Assembly: GCF_042657065.1 (NCBI RefSeq)
Contig: NZ_JBHSNF010000001.1
Location: 1,364,001 to 1,428,000 of the forward strand
DNA length: 64,000 bases
From: Rhodanobacter ginsengisoli
Lineage (GTDB): Bacteria > Pseudomonadota > Gammaproteobacteria > Xanthomonadales > Rhodanobacteraceae
Direction of reading: 5' to 3'
A model generated the notes under the pieces. It saw only the letters and a program-made list of their open reading frames with translations. It was not told where the DNA came from and made no database searches. A program made the position numbers and the translations under genes. Below are positions 50,249 to 59,322 of this stretch, one piece after another (position 1 is the first letter of the stretch; every line of letters begins with the position of its first letter).

Positions 50249-52096
50249 ATGAACAATCTAGTCCATGAACGCACTGCGCGGCACATCCGCGGCCCCGGCC
50301 TGCGTCGTGCGTTGATCGGAGGCGCCCGCTGGGTCATCGCCGATCGCGAGACGCTCAATCGCATCAATGTGTTTCCGGTGGCCGACGGCGACACGGGCAG
50401 CAACCTGGCGTTCACCCTGGGCAGTGTGCTGAGCGGCACGCTGAGCCGTCGCGTGGCAGGGGTGGGGGAGTTGCTGCGCCGGGTCGGCGAGGACGCCATC
50501 GACGGTGGCCGCGGCAATTCCGGTGCGATCCTGGCGCAGTTCCTCACCGGCACCGCGGCAGGTATCGGCGACTGCGTGACGGTCGCACCCGGGCAGTTCG
50601 CACTGGCCGTGCGTGCCGGTGCGCAATCGGCGCGCGAGGCGGTTGCCGAGCCTCGCGAGGGCACCATCCTCAGCGTGATCTCGGCGTTTGCCGACGCGCT
50701 CGAGCCCGCCCTTGATGTGCACGACATCAAGGCCTGGTTCGTCGCCGCCCTGGTGGCGGCGCGCAAGGCGCTGGCTCACACGCCGCAGCAATTGCCGGTG
50801 CTGCTGAAGGCCGGCGTGGTGGATGCGGGCGCGCAGGGATTCGTGGATCTGCTGGAAGGCATCGGCGCGTACCTCGGCGGCGAGTCCGGCGCGCGGATGG
50901 CGCCACGCGGTGGCGAGGCCGAGCCGGCCATGGCGGATGGTCACGAGGAGCTGGCCGACGCCGACCCCACCCACCGCTGGTGCAGCGAGTGCCTGCTGCT
51001 GGGCAAGGATCTGGAGCTGTCCGCGCTGCGCGCCGCGGTGATGCAGCTGGGCGCGTCCTGCGTGGTGGTGGCCGGGTCGGCGACGCGGGTTCGCCTGCAT
51101 GCCCATGTCGCGGGGCCGCAGGCATTGTTCGAGCTGGCGGCCCGGTTCGGGCGGGTCGAGTCGACCAAGGCCGACGACATGCATGCGCAGGCCCGCACCG
51201 CGGCGGACGGACGCAGCGTGGCGGTGATCACCGACAGCTCGGCCGACCTGCCGGCAGGCGTCGCCGAGGCGCTGAACATCCACGTGGTGCCGCTGCGGCT
51301 GAACTTCGGCGAGCAGGATTACCTGGACAAGATCGGACTGAGTCCGGCGCAGTTCTACGCCAAGCTGCGCGACGGGAACGTGCTGCCGCGCACCAGCCAG
51401 CCGCCGCCGGGTGATTTCCGCCGGCAGTTCGAGTTTCTGCTGTCGCATCATCCGGCGGTGGTTTATGTGGGCGTGGCGCGCGCGGTGTCCGGCACCATCC
51501 AGTCCGCCGAGACCGCGGCCCAGCGCGGCGCGCCGCAACGCACCTTCATCGTCGACAGCGCCAATGCGGCCGGCGGGCAGGCGCTGCTGGCGATCGCCGC
51601 CGCCGAGGCGGCCCGGTGTGGCGAGGACGCCGCCGGGATCGTGGCGCGGCTGGACGCGCTGCGCCCGCAGACGCTGACCTGGGCGATGACCCGCGATCTG
51701 ACCATGGCGGTGCGCGGCGGTCGTCTGCCGGCGTGGAGCAGGTCGCTGGTGCTGGCGCTGGGGCTGACCCCGATCGCCCGGATCAAACCCAGTGGCAAGC
51801 TGAGCCTGAGCGCCGGCCTGTTCGGCCGCCACCGCCTGCCCGAGCGGTTCGCACGGCATGTGGCTCGGCGGGTGGATCGCCGCCGGCGCTGGCGGGTGAT
51901 CGTGGGCCACTGCGACGCCGCGGCCGACGGCGAGCTGCTGCGGGACAGCCTGCGTACCCTGCTGGATTGCGAACAGGCGTGGCTGGTGGAAACCGGTCCG
52001 GCAATCGGCGCGCACGCGGGGCCGGGCACGCTGGTGGTGAGCCTGCAGCCGGTGGAGCGCCAGGCGGCGTCGCGGATCGGCAGTACAGACGCATGA
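50249..52096 (+). CDS. DAK2-DegV fusion (fatty-acid-kinase-like)
   Basis: A 615-residue fusion. Residues about 10-195 are a DAK2/FakA-type kinase domain with the ATP-metal motif FPVADGDTGSNLAF and GRGNSGAILAQFL; about 205-315 form a linker domain; residues about 325-605 are a DegV/FakB-like fatty-acid-binding domain (VAVITDSSADLPAGVAE, GVARAVSGTIQSAETA). In Firmicutes FakA and FakB are separate proteins that phosphorylate fatty acids to acyl-phosphate. The next gene, plsY, overlaps by ATGA and uses acyl-phosphate, so one fused kinase feeding PlsY is the likely role. Confidence 0.88.
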   Translation: MNNLVHERTARHIRGPGLRRALIGGARWVIADRETLNRINVFPVADGDTGSNLAFTLGSVLSGTLSRRVAGVGELLRRVGEDAIDGGRGNSGAILAQFLTGTAAGIGDCVTVAPGQFALAVRAGAQSAREAVAEPREGTILSVISAFADALEPALDVHDIKAWFVAALVAARKALAHTPQQLPVLLKAGVVDAGAQGFVDLLEGIGAYLGGESGARMAPRGGEAEPAMADGHEELADADPTHRWCSECLLLGKDLELSALRAAVMQLGASCVVVAGSATRVRLHAHVAGPQALFELAARFGRVESTKADDMHAQARTAADGRSVAVITDSSADLPAGVAEALNIHVVPLRLNFGEQDYLDKIGLSPAQFYAKLRDGNVLPRTSQPPPGDFRRQFEFLLSHHPAVVYVGVARAVSGTIQSAETAAQRGAPQRTFIVDSANAAGGQALLAIAAAEAARCGEDAAGIVARLDALRPQTLTWAMTRDLTMAVRGGRLPAWSRSLVLALGLTPIARIKPSGKLSLSAGLFGRHRLPERFARHVARRVDRRRRWRVIVGHCDAAADGELLRDSLRTLLDCEQAWLVETGPAIGAHAGPGTLVVSLQPVERQAASRIGSTDA

Positions 52097-52719
52097 CCTT
52101 CGTGCTGATCGCGATCGCCTACCTGCTCGGTTCGCTGTCGGGCAGCCTGCTGCTGGGCAAGCTGCGCGGGGTGGACATCCGCACCCTGGGCAGCGGCAAC
52201 GCCGGCGGCACCAACGCGCTGCGCACGCAGGGCATTCGCTTCGCGCTGGGCACGGTGGTGCTGGATATCGGCAAGGGCGCGCTGGCGGCGTGGCTGGCCT
52301 GGCGATGGTTGCCGGCGGCGGTGCAGCCGGCCGGTGTGTATGTCTGTGCGCTGGCCGCGGTGGTGGGTCACGTCTGGCCGGTCTTCCACGGCTTCCGCGG
52401 CGGCAAGGGTGCCGCCACCCTGGTCGGCACGCTGGTCGTGCTGTGGCCGGCGGCGTTACCGGTGGTGCTGGCGGTGTGGCTGCTCGGTCTCACCCTGAGC
52501 GGTTACGTGGGCCTGTCCACCGTGCTGGCCGGGATCAGCCTGCTGCTGCTGTCGCTGCTGAGCCATGCCGACCCTGCACGGCTGGCCTTCGCGGCCTGCG
52601 CCGCGTTGCTGCTGGTGTTCACTCACCGGGCCAACCTGGCGCGCCTGCGCGCAGGCAACGAATCCCGTTTCGAGCGCGCCCGCCTGCTTGGCCGCCTGTT
52701 CGGGCGACGGCAGGGCTGA
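52093..52719 (+). CDS. plsY: Glycerol-3-phosphate acyltransferase PlsY
   Basis: A 208-residue inner-membrane acyltransferase that moves the acyl group from acyl-phosphate to glycerol-3-phosphate, starting phospholipid synthesis. Family motifs are GSGNAGGTNALRTQG, VGHVWPVFHGFRGGKGAAT and VFTHRANLARLRAGNESRF; about five transmembrane helices are present. Length fits PlsY. Its ATG overlaps the stop of the DAK2-DegV gene, coupling the enzyme that makes acyl-phosphate with the enzyme that uses it. A separate PlsX or PlsB may exist elsewhere in the genome. Confidence 0.94.
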   Translation: MTFVLIAIAYLLGSLSGSLLLGKLRGVDIRTLGSGNAGGTNALRTQGIRFALGTVVLDIGKGALAAWLAWRWLPAAVQPAGVYVCALAAVVGHVWPVFHGFRGGKGAATLVGTLVVLWPAALPVVLAVWLLGLTLSGYVGLSTVLAGISLLLLSLLSHADPARLAFAACAALLLVFTHRANLARLRAGNESRFERARLLGRLFGRRQG

Positions 52720-52787
52720 GCCGGGACCGGGTCAGCCTTGCGAGCGTCGCGCCCGAGCCTTCTGTGGCACACCAAGGGGAACGAGAC

Positions 52788-54116
52788 ATGGCAGACATTT
52801 TCCTCGGACGGACGCTGTTGCTGGTGTTGTGCGTGCTGTCCGCACCGGCCTTTTCCGCGCAGCCGCCGTTGCTGCTGACCCACGTCACGCTGATCGACGG
52901 CAGCGGCTCACCGGCACAGGCGGACATGAGCATCGCGATAAGCGATGGGCGCATCGCGGCGGTCTACCCCGACGGCAGCCGGGCGCCACCGAAATCCGCA
53001 CACGTGGAAGACCTGAGCGGGCGCTATGTCATTCCCGGGCTGATCGACGCACATGTGCATCTCACCGGCGCCGAAGCGGACATCGCCCATTACCGGCCGC
53101 ACCTGCGCGCGATGCTGCTGGGCGGGGTCACCGCGCTGCGCGACATGGCGGGCGATGATCGGCTGATTGCCTATCTCGCCCGCCAGGCCAATGCGGATGA
53201 ATGGGCGTCGCCGGACATCTTCTACGTGGCGTTGATGGCCGGGCCGAGCTTCTTTGCCGAGGACGTTCGTGCGCAGCAGGCCTCCGCCGGGGAGCCGCTC
53301 GGCGTCGCACCCTGGATGCAGGCGGTCACTTCGGCCACCGATGTGCCGCTTGCCGTCGCCGAGGCCAAAGGCACCGGCGCGACCGGCATCAAGCTCTACG
53401 CGAACCTGCCCGCCAGCCTGGTGAAGAAGATCGCCGCCGAGGCGCACCGGCAGGGTCTGCAGGTGTGGACACACGCCACGATCTTTCCCGCCTCGCCCGA
53501 TGACGCAGTGACCGCCGGGGTCGATACCATTTCGCACAGTCCGTACCTGATCTGGGCCGCGGCGCCGCGGGTGCCGGACGACTATCGCGTGCGTGCCCAC
53601 GGCGATTTCGCGCATATCCGGCCGGACGCGCCGGCGATCCTCGCACTGTTCAAGGCGATGAAGCAGCACGGCACCATCCTCGACGCCACGTTGCGCGCGT
53701 TCGCGCAGGAGGCGCGGCGCGATCCGCACGGCGTGGGCGCCGGCATCATGCCGTGGAGCTACGCGGTGACCCGGCTGGCGCACCAGCAGGGCGTGTCGAT
53801 CGACGTCGGCACGGACAGTGCGGGACTGGTCGCCGGGACGCATGGCGTGGACCTGCGCGCGTTGCCGCCGGTGCACGCGGAAATGGCCCTGCTGGTCGAG
53901 CACTGCGGCTTCACCCCGATCGAGGCAATCCAGGCCGCTACCCAGATCAGCGCCGCGGCATTGGGGCAGGGCGCGCAACGCGGCACCATCAGCGTCGGCA
54001 AGCGCGCCGACCTGGTCGTGCTGACGGCCGACCCGACGCGGGACATCCACAACACCGGAAAAATCGCCTACGTGATCAAGCAGGGGCGCATCTACTCGGC
54101 GAAGCGCCGGGACTGA
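52788..54116 (+). CDS. Exported amidohydrolase family protein, paralogue
   Basis: A 442-residue exported amidohydrolase. Signal peptide residues 1-23 (ending FSAQ). Metal-site motifs are DAHVHLT, GIKLYANL (Lys), WTHATI, ISHSPY and VGTDSAG. The C-terminal ADPTRDIHN segment is shared with the protein at 2390, so the two are paralogues, but overall similarity elsewhere looks low. Its substrate is unknown; many such proteins are isoaspartyl or Xaa-Pro type dipeptidases. It is 68 bases after plsY, likely with its own promoter. Confidence 0.87.
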   Translation: MADIFLGRTLLLVLCVLSAPAFSAQPPLLLTHVTLIDGSGSPAQADMSIAISDGRIAAVYPDGSRAPPKSAHVEDLSGRYVIPGLIDAHVHLTGAEADIAHYRPHLRAMLLGGVTALRDMAGDDRLIAYLARQANADEWASPDIFYVALMAGPSFFAEDVRAQQASAGEPLGVAPWMQAVTSATDVPLAVAEAKGTGATGIKLYANLPASLVKKIAAEAHRQGLQVWTHATIFPASPDDAVTAGVDTISHSPYLIWAAAPRVPDDYRVRAHGDFAHIRPDAPAILALFKAMKQHGTILDATLRAFAQEARRDPHGVGAGIMPWSYAVTRLAHQQGVSIDVGTDSAGLVAGTHGVDLRALPPVHAEMALLVEHCGFTPIEAIQAATQISAAALGQGAQRGTISVGKRADLVVLTADPTRDIHNTGKIAYVIKQGRIYSAKRRD

Positions 54117-54202
54117 GGCCGGCCGTCGTTCTGCGGCGCAGGCGGAAGCTCGCACCACCCGCGTGCCGTGTTGCCCGCGGCGACGTCCGCACGCGAGCTG
54201 TC

Positions 54203-55033
54203 TCAGGCCAGTCCCTTTTCCGCCATCCGCATCACTGCGTCGAACGCGCGGTCGCTGAGCAGGCGCCGCAGGAACAGGATGGTGCGGGCGCCGCCGCCGG
54301 TGGCGTAGCGGGTGCGCGGGCGCCGTGCCCGCAGGGCGCGGGCGATCGTGCGGGCGACCACCTCGGGCGGCGAGACCAGGCTCGAGCTGTCGCTGCCGGC
54401 CAGCATGCGTGCGTGCGCGGTGGCCTGCCCGGCATAGGCGGTGTGACCGGAATGCTGCAGCAGGCTCTGCTGCGCGATACTGCTCCACTCGGTGCGGATC
54501 GCACCGGGCTCGACCACCACCACGTGGATGCCGAACGGCGCCAGCTCCATCCGCAGGCAGTCGCTGAGCCCTTCGACGGCGAACTTGGTGGCGTGGTACC
54601 AGCTGCCCATCGGTTCGTGCATCTTGCCGCCGATCGAGGTGATGTTGACGATCGTGCCGGCGCCCTGCGCCCGCATCAGCGGCGTGCCCAGCTGGATCAG
54701 CCGGGCCAGGCCGAACAGGTTGACCTCGAACTGGCGCCGCCCCTCCGCCAGCGGCACGTCCTCCAGCGCGCCGTACGAACCGTAGCCGGCGTTGTTGACC
54801 AGGACGTCCAGCCGTCCCTCCGCCTGGCGGATGGCATCGACCGCGGCGACGATCGATGCGTCGTCGGTCAGGTCCAGCGCCAGCAGCCGGGCGCCCGCCG
54901 CAGCGAGCGGCTGCATCCGCTCGAGCCGCCGTGCGGCGGCGTAGACCCTGTAGCCGTCCATCAGCAGCTGCCGTGCCGTCGCCTCGCCGATGCCGGAGGA
55001 CGCACCGGTGATCAGTGCAATTTTCGTGGTCAT
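54203..55033 (-). CDS. Short-chain dehydrogenase/reductase
   Basis: A 276-residue classical SDR oxidoreductase. The dinucleotide loop TGASSGIG (9-16), NNAG (80-83), the catalytic Ser133, Tyr146 and Lys150 (YHATK) are all intact. Substrate could be a small carbonyl or alcohol; the C-terminal third is Ala/Arg-rich. The gene is divergent from a MerR-family gene, and a promoter with TTGACT and TTTAGA separated by 18 bases lies just before it, a spacing typical of MerR-activated promoters. The MerR protein is therefore its likely activator. Confidence 0.92.
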   Translation of the reverse strand: MTTKIALITGASSGIGEATARQLLMDGYRVYAAARRLERMQPLAAAGARLLALDLTDDASIVAAVDAIRQAEGRLDVLVNNAGYGSYGALEDVPLAEGRRQFEVNLFGLARLIQLGTPLMRAQGAGTIVNITSIGGKMHEPMGSWYHATKFAVEGLSDCLRMELAPFGIHVVVVEPGAIRTEWSSIAQQSLLQHSGHTAYAGQATAHARMLAGSDSSSLVSPPEVVARTIARALRARRPRTRYATGGGARTILFLRRLLSDRAFDAVMRMAEKGLA

Positions 55034-55065
55034 GATGGATACCTTCGGGATTCGGTCGACCGCAG

Positions 55066-55095
55066 TCTAAACTAGGGTCTTAGGCCCACAGTCAA
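55066..55095 (-). promoter_or_regulatory. MerR-type promoter of the SDR gene
   Basis: On the minus strand TTGACT (55095-55090) and TTTAGA (55071-55066) are 18 bases apart, longer than the 17 of a normal sigma-70 promoter. The spacer contains CTAAGACCCTAG, a partial dyad. MerR-family activators untwist such promoters. Confidence 0.55.
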
Positions 55096-55105
55096 GAGGT
55101 TCGTG

Positions 55106-55543
55106 ATGTTGATTGCCGAGTTCTGCCGCCAGGCCGGGCTGACCCGCGACGCGGTGCGCCTGTATGTGAAGCTGGGCCTGATCACGCCCGCTGTGGGTGC
55201 CCATGGCAGCAACCGCTACCAGCGGTTCGCCGCGGCCGATGTCGAACGCGCGGCGCTCATCCGCACGGCCCAGCAGCTGGGTTTCACCCTGAAACAGATC
55301 GTTTCGCTCAACCGCGAGTACGAAGCGGGCGCGATGGACACCGGGCGCAAGCTCGCCGTGATGCGCAACCAGCTCGAGGCGGTCGAGGTGCAGGCCGGGC
55401 GCATCCGCGCGATGCGGAAATACCTGCGCGCGAAGATCGCCTGGCTGGAAGGCGGCGAGCGGGGCGCCGAACCGGCGTTCTGCGGCCTGCGGAACACGGA
55501 CCTCGCCGGACCACCGGTGCGGGCGGTCGAGCGGCGTGCCTGA
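55106..55543 (+). CDS. MerR-family transcriptional regulator
   Basis: A 145-residue MerR-type regulator. The N-terminal winged helix begins IAEFCRQAGLTRDAVRLYVK and continues with the wing RYQRFAAADVER; a dimerisation coiled coil (about 80-120) and a variable C-terminal end with one Cys (AFCGLRN) follow. The end is short and could sense a thiol-reactive or organic ligand. ATG 55106 has AGAGG six bases before it. It is divergent from the SDR gene and likely activates it. Confidence 0.9.
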   Translation: MLIAEFCRQAGLTRDAVRLYVKLGLITPAVGAHGSNRYQRFAAADVERAALIRTAQQLGFTLKQIVSLNREYEAGAMDTGRKLAVMRNQLEAVEVQAGRIRAMRKYLRAKIAWLEGGERGAEPAFCGLRNTDLAGPPVRAVERRA

Positions 55544-55659
55544 GCGGGCCGGCCACGCCCGGGTCGGCGTCGTCGTCGGGCGGCGGCGTTGACACTCTGG
55601 CTGGCGCTTCGCGTTACTCTCCCGCTTCTGTGCATTCCGTGGATCGGGGGACGGAAGCC

Positions 55660-57522
55660 ATGGGCGCGCGAAAGTATCTGGGACTGATCCTGTTGCTGTG
55701 GCCGGCGTTGATGCCCGCCGCGCCGCCGGGTCGTGGCCGCTCGCCGGAGGCCCTGCTGGCGCAGGTGCTGACCGGGGAGGACCGCAACCCGGAGGCGACA
55801 CGCCGCGCGCTGGTCGCGTTGATGCCGCAGTTGTCGCCGGGCGCGACCCGGCGCGATGCGCTGGCCCATCTGTGCGTACTCACCGCCGATGCCGAAGCCA
55901 GGGCAGGACTGGCGATGGCGCAGCAGGGCCTGGCCGAAGCACGCCAGACGGGCGATCGCCGGGCCGAGTCGAAGTTCCTGCAATGCCGGGGCTATGCCGG
56001 GGAATCACTGGGTGAGATGACGGCGGCGGCCCGGGACTACGCTGCCGCGGTGTCTGCCGGCGAGGCATCGGGCGATCGGGCCGCACTGGCACAAGCGCTG
56101 GCGGCGCGTGGCGAGCTGCGCCAGACCAGCGGTGAATATGCCGGAGCGATCAACGATCTCAAGCGCGCCTACGACCTGTACCTGGCATTGGGACAGCCGT
56201 ACAAGCAGAACAACGTGCTCAACGCGATGGCCAATCTTTACTCCGACCCCAGCGTGGGCGAGTACGACAAGGCCATCGCCTACTACCGGCAGTTGCTGGC
56301 CGGGTACGAGAAGGGCGGCAATCGCGCCGATGTCGCCACCATCGACTTCAACATCGGCTCCAGCCTGGAGCTGAAAGGCGACCTGGATGCGGCGATGCCC
56401 TACTACCGGCGGGCCCTGGAGATCGATCAGGCACGCGGCGATGCCGGCTCGGTCGCCACCGAGCAGCAGGGTATCGGCGTGCTGCTGGGCAAGCAGGGCC
56501 AGCCGCAGCTGGGCCTGACCTGGGTCGAGAAGGCGCTGGCGTATTTCCAGGCACAGGCCGACCCGGACGGCATCGCGCGCTTGCGGCTGGCCCGCGGCGA
56601 ACTGCTGCGCCGGGCCGGCAGGCTGGATTCGGCGCTGGTCGATCTGGACGCTGCCCGTGTCTACTTTCAGCAGCAGGGCAACTTGCGTTTCCTGGTGCGC
56701 ATCGACGAAGCACGCGCGCTTGCCCTGGCAGGCCTGTCACGCTGGCAGCAAGCCTACGAGGCGCTGGGCCGGCAGTTCAAGGCGCAGAGCGCGCTGGATC
56801 ACGAGCTGGCCAGCAAGCGCACGACCAGCCTGCGCGTGCAGTTCGATGCCGAGCGTACCGAGCAGCAGAATCGCGAGTTGCAGGAGGAGAACCTGCACCG
56901 CGGCGAGGCCCTTCGCGCCGCCGGACGGGAGTACCGGTTGCAGGCCCAGGTCATCACCCTGGGTGCGCTGCTGCTGGCCGTACTGGGCATGCTGGCGATG
57001 CGCCAGCTGGGAAAGTTGCGACGCCTGCACCTGCAGGCCATGACCGACGAACTTACCGGCCTGCCGAATCGCCGCAGCATCCTGGCTTTCCTCGACGAAC
57101 GTATCCGCGTCGCCCGTCGCCGTGGCGAAGCGTTGAGCGTGGTCGCGCTGGACATCGATCGCTTCAAGCGCATCAACGATTTGCACGGCCACGATGGCGG
57201 CGACCGCGCACTGGCCGCGGTCGCCCGGCTCGCCGGCAGTGCGCTGAGGGACAGCGACCGGGTGGGCCGCATCGGCGGCGAGGAGTTCCTGCTGGTGCTG
57301 CCGGGCGCCGGCGCGGAGACTGCCGCCGAGATCGCCGAGCGCACCCGCTCGGCGATCGCCGCCGCCAGTTTCGACGAGATATCCCCGTGCCTGCGCACCA
57401 GCGTCAGCCTGGGCGTCAGCAGTTGGGCCGGCGGCAAGGACAGTGTCGAAGCCCTGGTCAAGCGCGCCGACGAGGCGCTCTATCGCGCCAAGCAGGGCGG
57501 GCGCGATCGGGTGGCCTGCTGA
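55660..57522 (+). CDS. TPR-repeat diguanylate cyclase
   Basis: A 620-residue protein: a signal-like N-terminal segment (1-25), a helical-repeat region of TPR type (about 60-400, with repeats such as AINDLKRAYDLYLALGQPYK and YYRRALEIDQARGD), a coiled coil, one transmembrane helix near residues 430-450 (ITLGALLLAVLGMLAM), and a GGDEF domain (about 460-615). The active motif GGEEF is at 539-543 and an RDSD inhibitory site lies five residues before it. The TPR part lies outside the membrane and may bind a peptide or protein. Second c-di-GMP synthase in the window. Confidence 0.9.
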   Translation: MGARKYLGLILLLWPALMPAAPPGRGRSPEALLAQVLTGEDRNPEATRRALVALMPQLSPGATRRDALAHLCVLTADAEARAGLAMAQQGLAEARQTGDRRAESKFLQCRGYAGESLGEMTAAARDYAAAVSAGEASGDRAALAQALAARGELRQTSGEYAGAINDLKRAYDLYLALGQPYKQNNVLNAMANLYSDPSVGEYDKAIAYYRQLLAGYEKGGNRADVATIDFNIGSSLELKGDLDAAMPYYRRALEIDQARGDAGSVATEQQGIGVLLGKQGQPQLGLTWVEKALAYFQAQADPDGIARLRLARGELLRRAGRLDSALVDLDAARVYFQQQGNLRFLVRIDEARALALAGLSRWQQAYEALGRQFKAQSALDHELASKRTTSLRVQFDAERTEQQNRELQEENLHRGEALRAAGREYRLQAQVITLGALLLAVLGMLAMRQLGKLRRLHLQAMTDELTGLPNRRSILAFLDERIRVARRRGEALSVVALDIDRFKRINDLHGHDGGDRALAAVARLAGSALRDSDRVGRIGGEEFLLVLPGAGAETAAEIAERTRSAIAAASFDEISPCLRTSVSLGVSSWAGGKDSVEALVKRADEALYRAKQGGRDRVAC

Positions 57523-57580
57523 GGTCGTTGCCGGGAGTGGCATCGGATTCCCGTGATCCCCCAGCGACACTTGCCACACC

Positions 57581-57607
57581 TGTCCAAAGTACGGACGCTC
57601 GCACGTC
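57581..57607 (+). promoter_or_regulatory. Predicted ECF42-type promoter of the YciI-sigma operon
   Basis: TGTCCA (57581-57586), a 17-base spacer and CGTC (57604-57607) stand 52 bases before the YciI start. The same motif occurs before three other genes. It would give the sigma factor positive autoregulation. Confidence 0.7.
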
Positions 57608-57658
57608 ATGGGAATGGCGGTGCATCGTGCCTGCCCATCACCCGAACGGAGAATCCCC

Positions 57659-58006
57659 ATGGAATACCTTCTGTTGCTGTATGCAGATGAGAGCGGCTGG
57701 TCCCGGATGTCGCCGGCGGAACAGGAACAGGGCGCCGCGGCTTATGCTGCCTATACGCAGGCGCTGAAGACGGCAGGCGTACTGGCCGGGTCGAACCGCC
57801 TGCGGGATACCGCGACGGCAACCACCGTGCACGTGGAGAACGGCAAGTCGCAGGTGCTGGATGGCCCCTACGTGGATTCCAGGGAGCAGTTGGGCGGCTA
57901 CTACCTGATCGACGTGCCCGACCTGGACGCGGCGCTTGCATGGGCCGCGCGCTGCCCCGGTGCGAGCCACGGCACGATCGAGGTGCGGCCGGTCTGGAGC
58001 ATGTAG
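57659..58006 (+). CDS. YciI/DGPF-domain protein, copy 2 (sigma-linked)
   Basis: A 115-residue YciI-like protein with the DGPF motif (QVLDGPYVDSREQLGGYYL), directly before the ECF sigma gene. ECF42 sigma factors are known for their linkage to DGPF proteins, although the role of the partner is unclear. It shares most residues with copy 1 at 35784, and the last 30 residues are nearly identical. A GGAG site precedes the ATG. It is the first gene of the operon and probably co-transcribed with the sigma gene. Confidence 0.88.
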   Translation: MEYLLLLYADESGWSRMSPAEQEQGAAAYAAYTQALKTAGVLAGSNRLRDTATATTVHVENGKSQVLDGPYVDSREQLGGYYLIDVPDLDAALAWAARCPGASHGTIEVRPVWSM

Positions 58007-58008
58007 CG

Positions 58009-59259
58009 TTGGATCGCACGGTACAGGCGCGCGGCATGGCAGACGCGGTGGCGCGTCGCAGCTATGGCAAGCTCGTCGCCTTCCTGGCCGCCGCCACGCG
58101 CGATGTGGCCGCGGCCGAGGATGCACTGTCCGAGGCGTTCGCTGCGGCCCTGGCGGACTGGCCACTCAACGGCTGTCCCGCCAACCCGGAAGCGTGGTTG
58201 CTGACCGTTGCCCGGCGCAAGGGCATCGATGGCCTCCGCCGTCACCGCGGCGGCGAAGCAGCAGTCGCGCAGTTGCAGATACTGGCGGGAGACCGGCACG
58301 CCGTGTCGGCCGACTTCGACGACACGGCCATTCCCGACCGGCGTCTGGCGCTGCTGTTCGCCTGCGCGCATCCTGCCATCGATGCGGGGATCCGCGCACC
58401 GCTGATGTTGCAGGTGGTGCTCGGGTTGGACGCGAAGACAATCGCCTCGGCCTTTCTCGCCTCGCCAGGCGCCATGGGCAAGCGGTTGGGGCGGGCGAAA
58501 CGGAAGATCCGCCAGGCCGGCATCCCGTTCGCCATTCCCTCACGCGACGAATTGACCGGGCGGCTGGAAGGCGTGCTGGAGGCTATCTACGCGGCGTTTT
58601 CGGAGGGGTGGAGCGATCCCGGGGGTACCGATGTGATTCGTCGCGATCTCACCACCGAGGCGCTGTTTCTTGCCCGACTGGTCGCCGACCTGCTGCCGCA
58701 GGAACCGGAGGCGATGGGCCTGCTCGCCGGCATGCTGTACGCGGAGGCGCGCCGCCTGGCGCGGCGCACCGCCGGCGGTGACTATGTGCCGCTGGCTGCG
58801 CAGGATGTCTCGCTGTGGGATACGGCGATGATCGCCGAAGCCGAGGCGTTGCTGTTGCGCGCCAGCACGCTGGGTCGCCTTGGTCGTTACCAGCTCGAGG
58901 CTGCACTGCAGTCGGCCCATGTCGAGCGCCGGCGCAGCGGGCGCACCGACTGGACGGCGGAAGTGCAGCTGTACGACGCGCTGCTCGCGCTCACCGGCTC
59001 GCCAGTCGTTGCACTCAACCGCGCGCTGGCGATCGCCGAGGTGAGCGGGCCGCAGGTGGCGATGGGGATCATCGATGCGCTGACCGTCGACGGACGGCTG
59101 CTCGATTACCAACCGTACTGGGCTGCCCGCGCCGCGCTGCTGACCCGCCTTCGCGCCTACGCCGACGCCCGTCACGCCTATGACAATGCGATCGGGCTGG
59201 AACGGGATCCCGCCGTGCGTCGTTTCCTGCAGGCACGTCAGGCTGCGTTGCGCAGCTGA
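58009..59259 (+). CDS. ECF42-type RNA polymerase sigma factor
   Basis: A 416-residue ECF sigma factor with a long C-terminal extension, the mark of group ECF42. The sigma2 region (YGKLVAFLAAATRDVAAAED, LADWPLNG, LLTVARRKGIDGLRRHRGG) and sigma4 region (MLQVVLGLDAKTIASAFL, MGKRLGRAKRKIR) fill residues 1-200. The rest (about 200-416) is a DUF6596-like helical domain with TPR-like repeats. The start is TTG 58009, three bases after the YciI stop and nine bases after GGAG; ATG 58036 lacks such a site. Likely regulated by its own promoter at 57581. Confidence 0.9.
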   Translation: MDRTVQARGMADAVARRSYGKLVAFLAAATRDVAAAEDALSEAFAAALADWPLNGCPANPEAWLLTVARRKGIDGLRRHRGGEAAVAQLQILAGDRHAVSADFDDTAIPDRRLALLFACAHPAIDAGIRAPLMLQVVLGLDAKTIASAFLASPGAMGKRLGRAKRKIRQAGIPFAIPSRDELTGRLEGVLEAIYAAFSEGWSDPGGTDVIRRDLTTEALFLARLVADLLPQEPEAMGLLAGMLYAEARRLARRTAGGDYVPLAAQDVSLWDTAMIAEAEALLLRASTLGRLGRYQLEAALQSAHVERRRSGRTDWTAEVQLYDALLALTGSPVVALNRALAIAEVSGPQVAMGIIDALTVDGRLLDYQPYWAARAALLTRLRAYADARHAYDNAIGLERDPAVRRFLQARQAALRS

Positions 59260-59322
59260 TCCACACCGCTCCCGTCGCCACTTCGGTGGGTTGCCTCGCT
59301 CGCGCCCGGGCAACAGCGATCG

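Noticed and set aside
50258..52015. 585-codon frame antisense to the DAK2-DegV gene
   Set aside because: No domain pattern; the sense strand has clear DAK2 and DegV motifs coupled to plsY.
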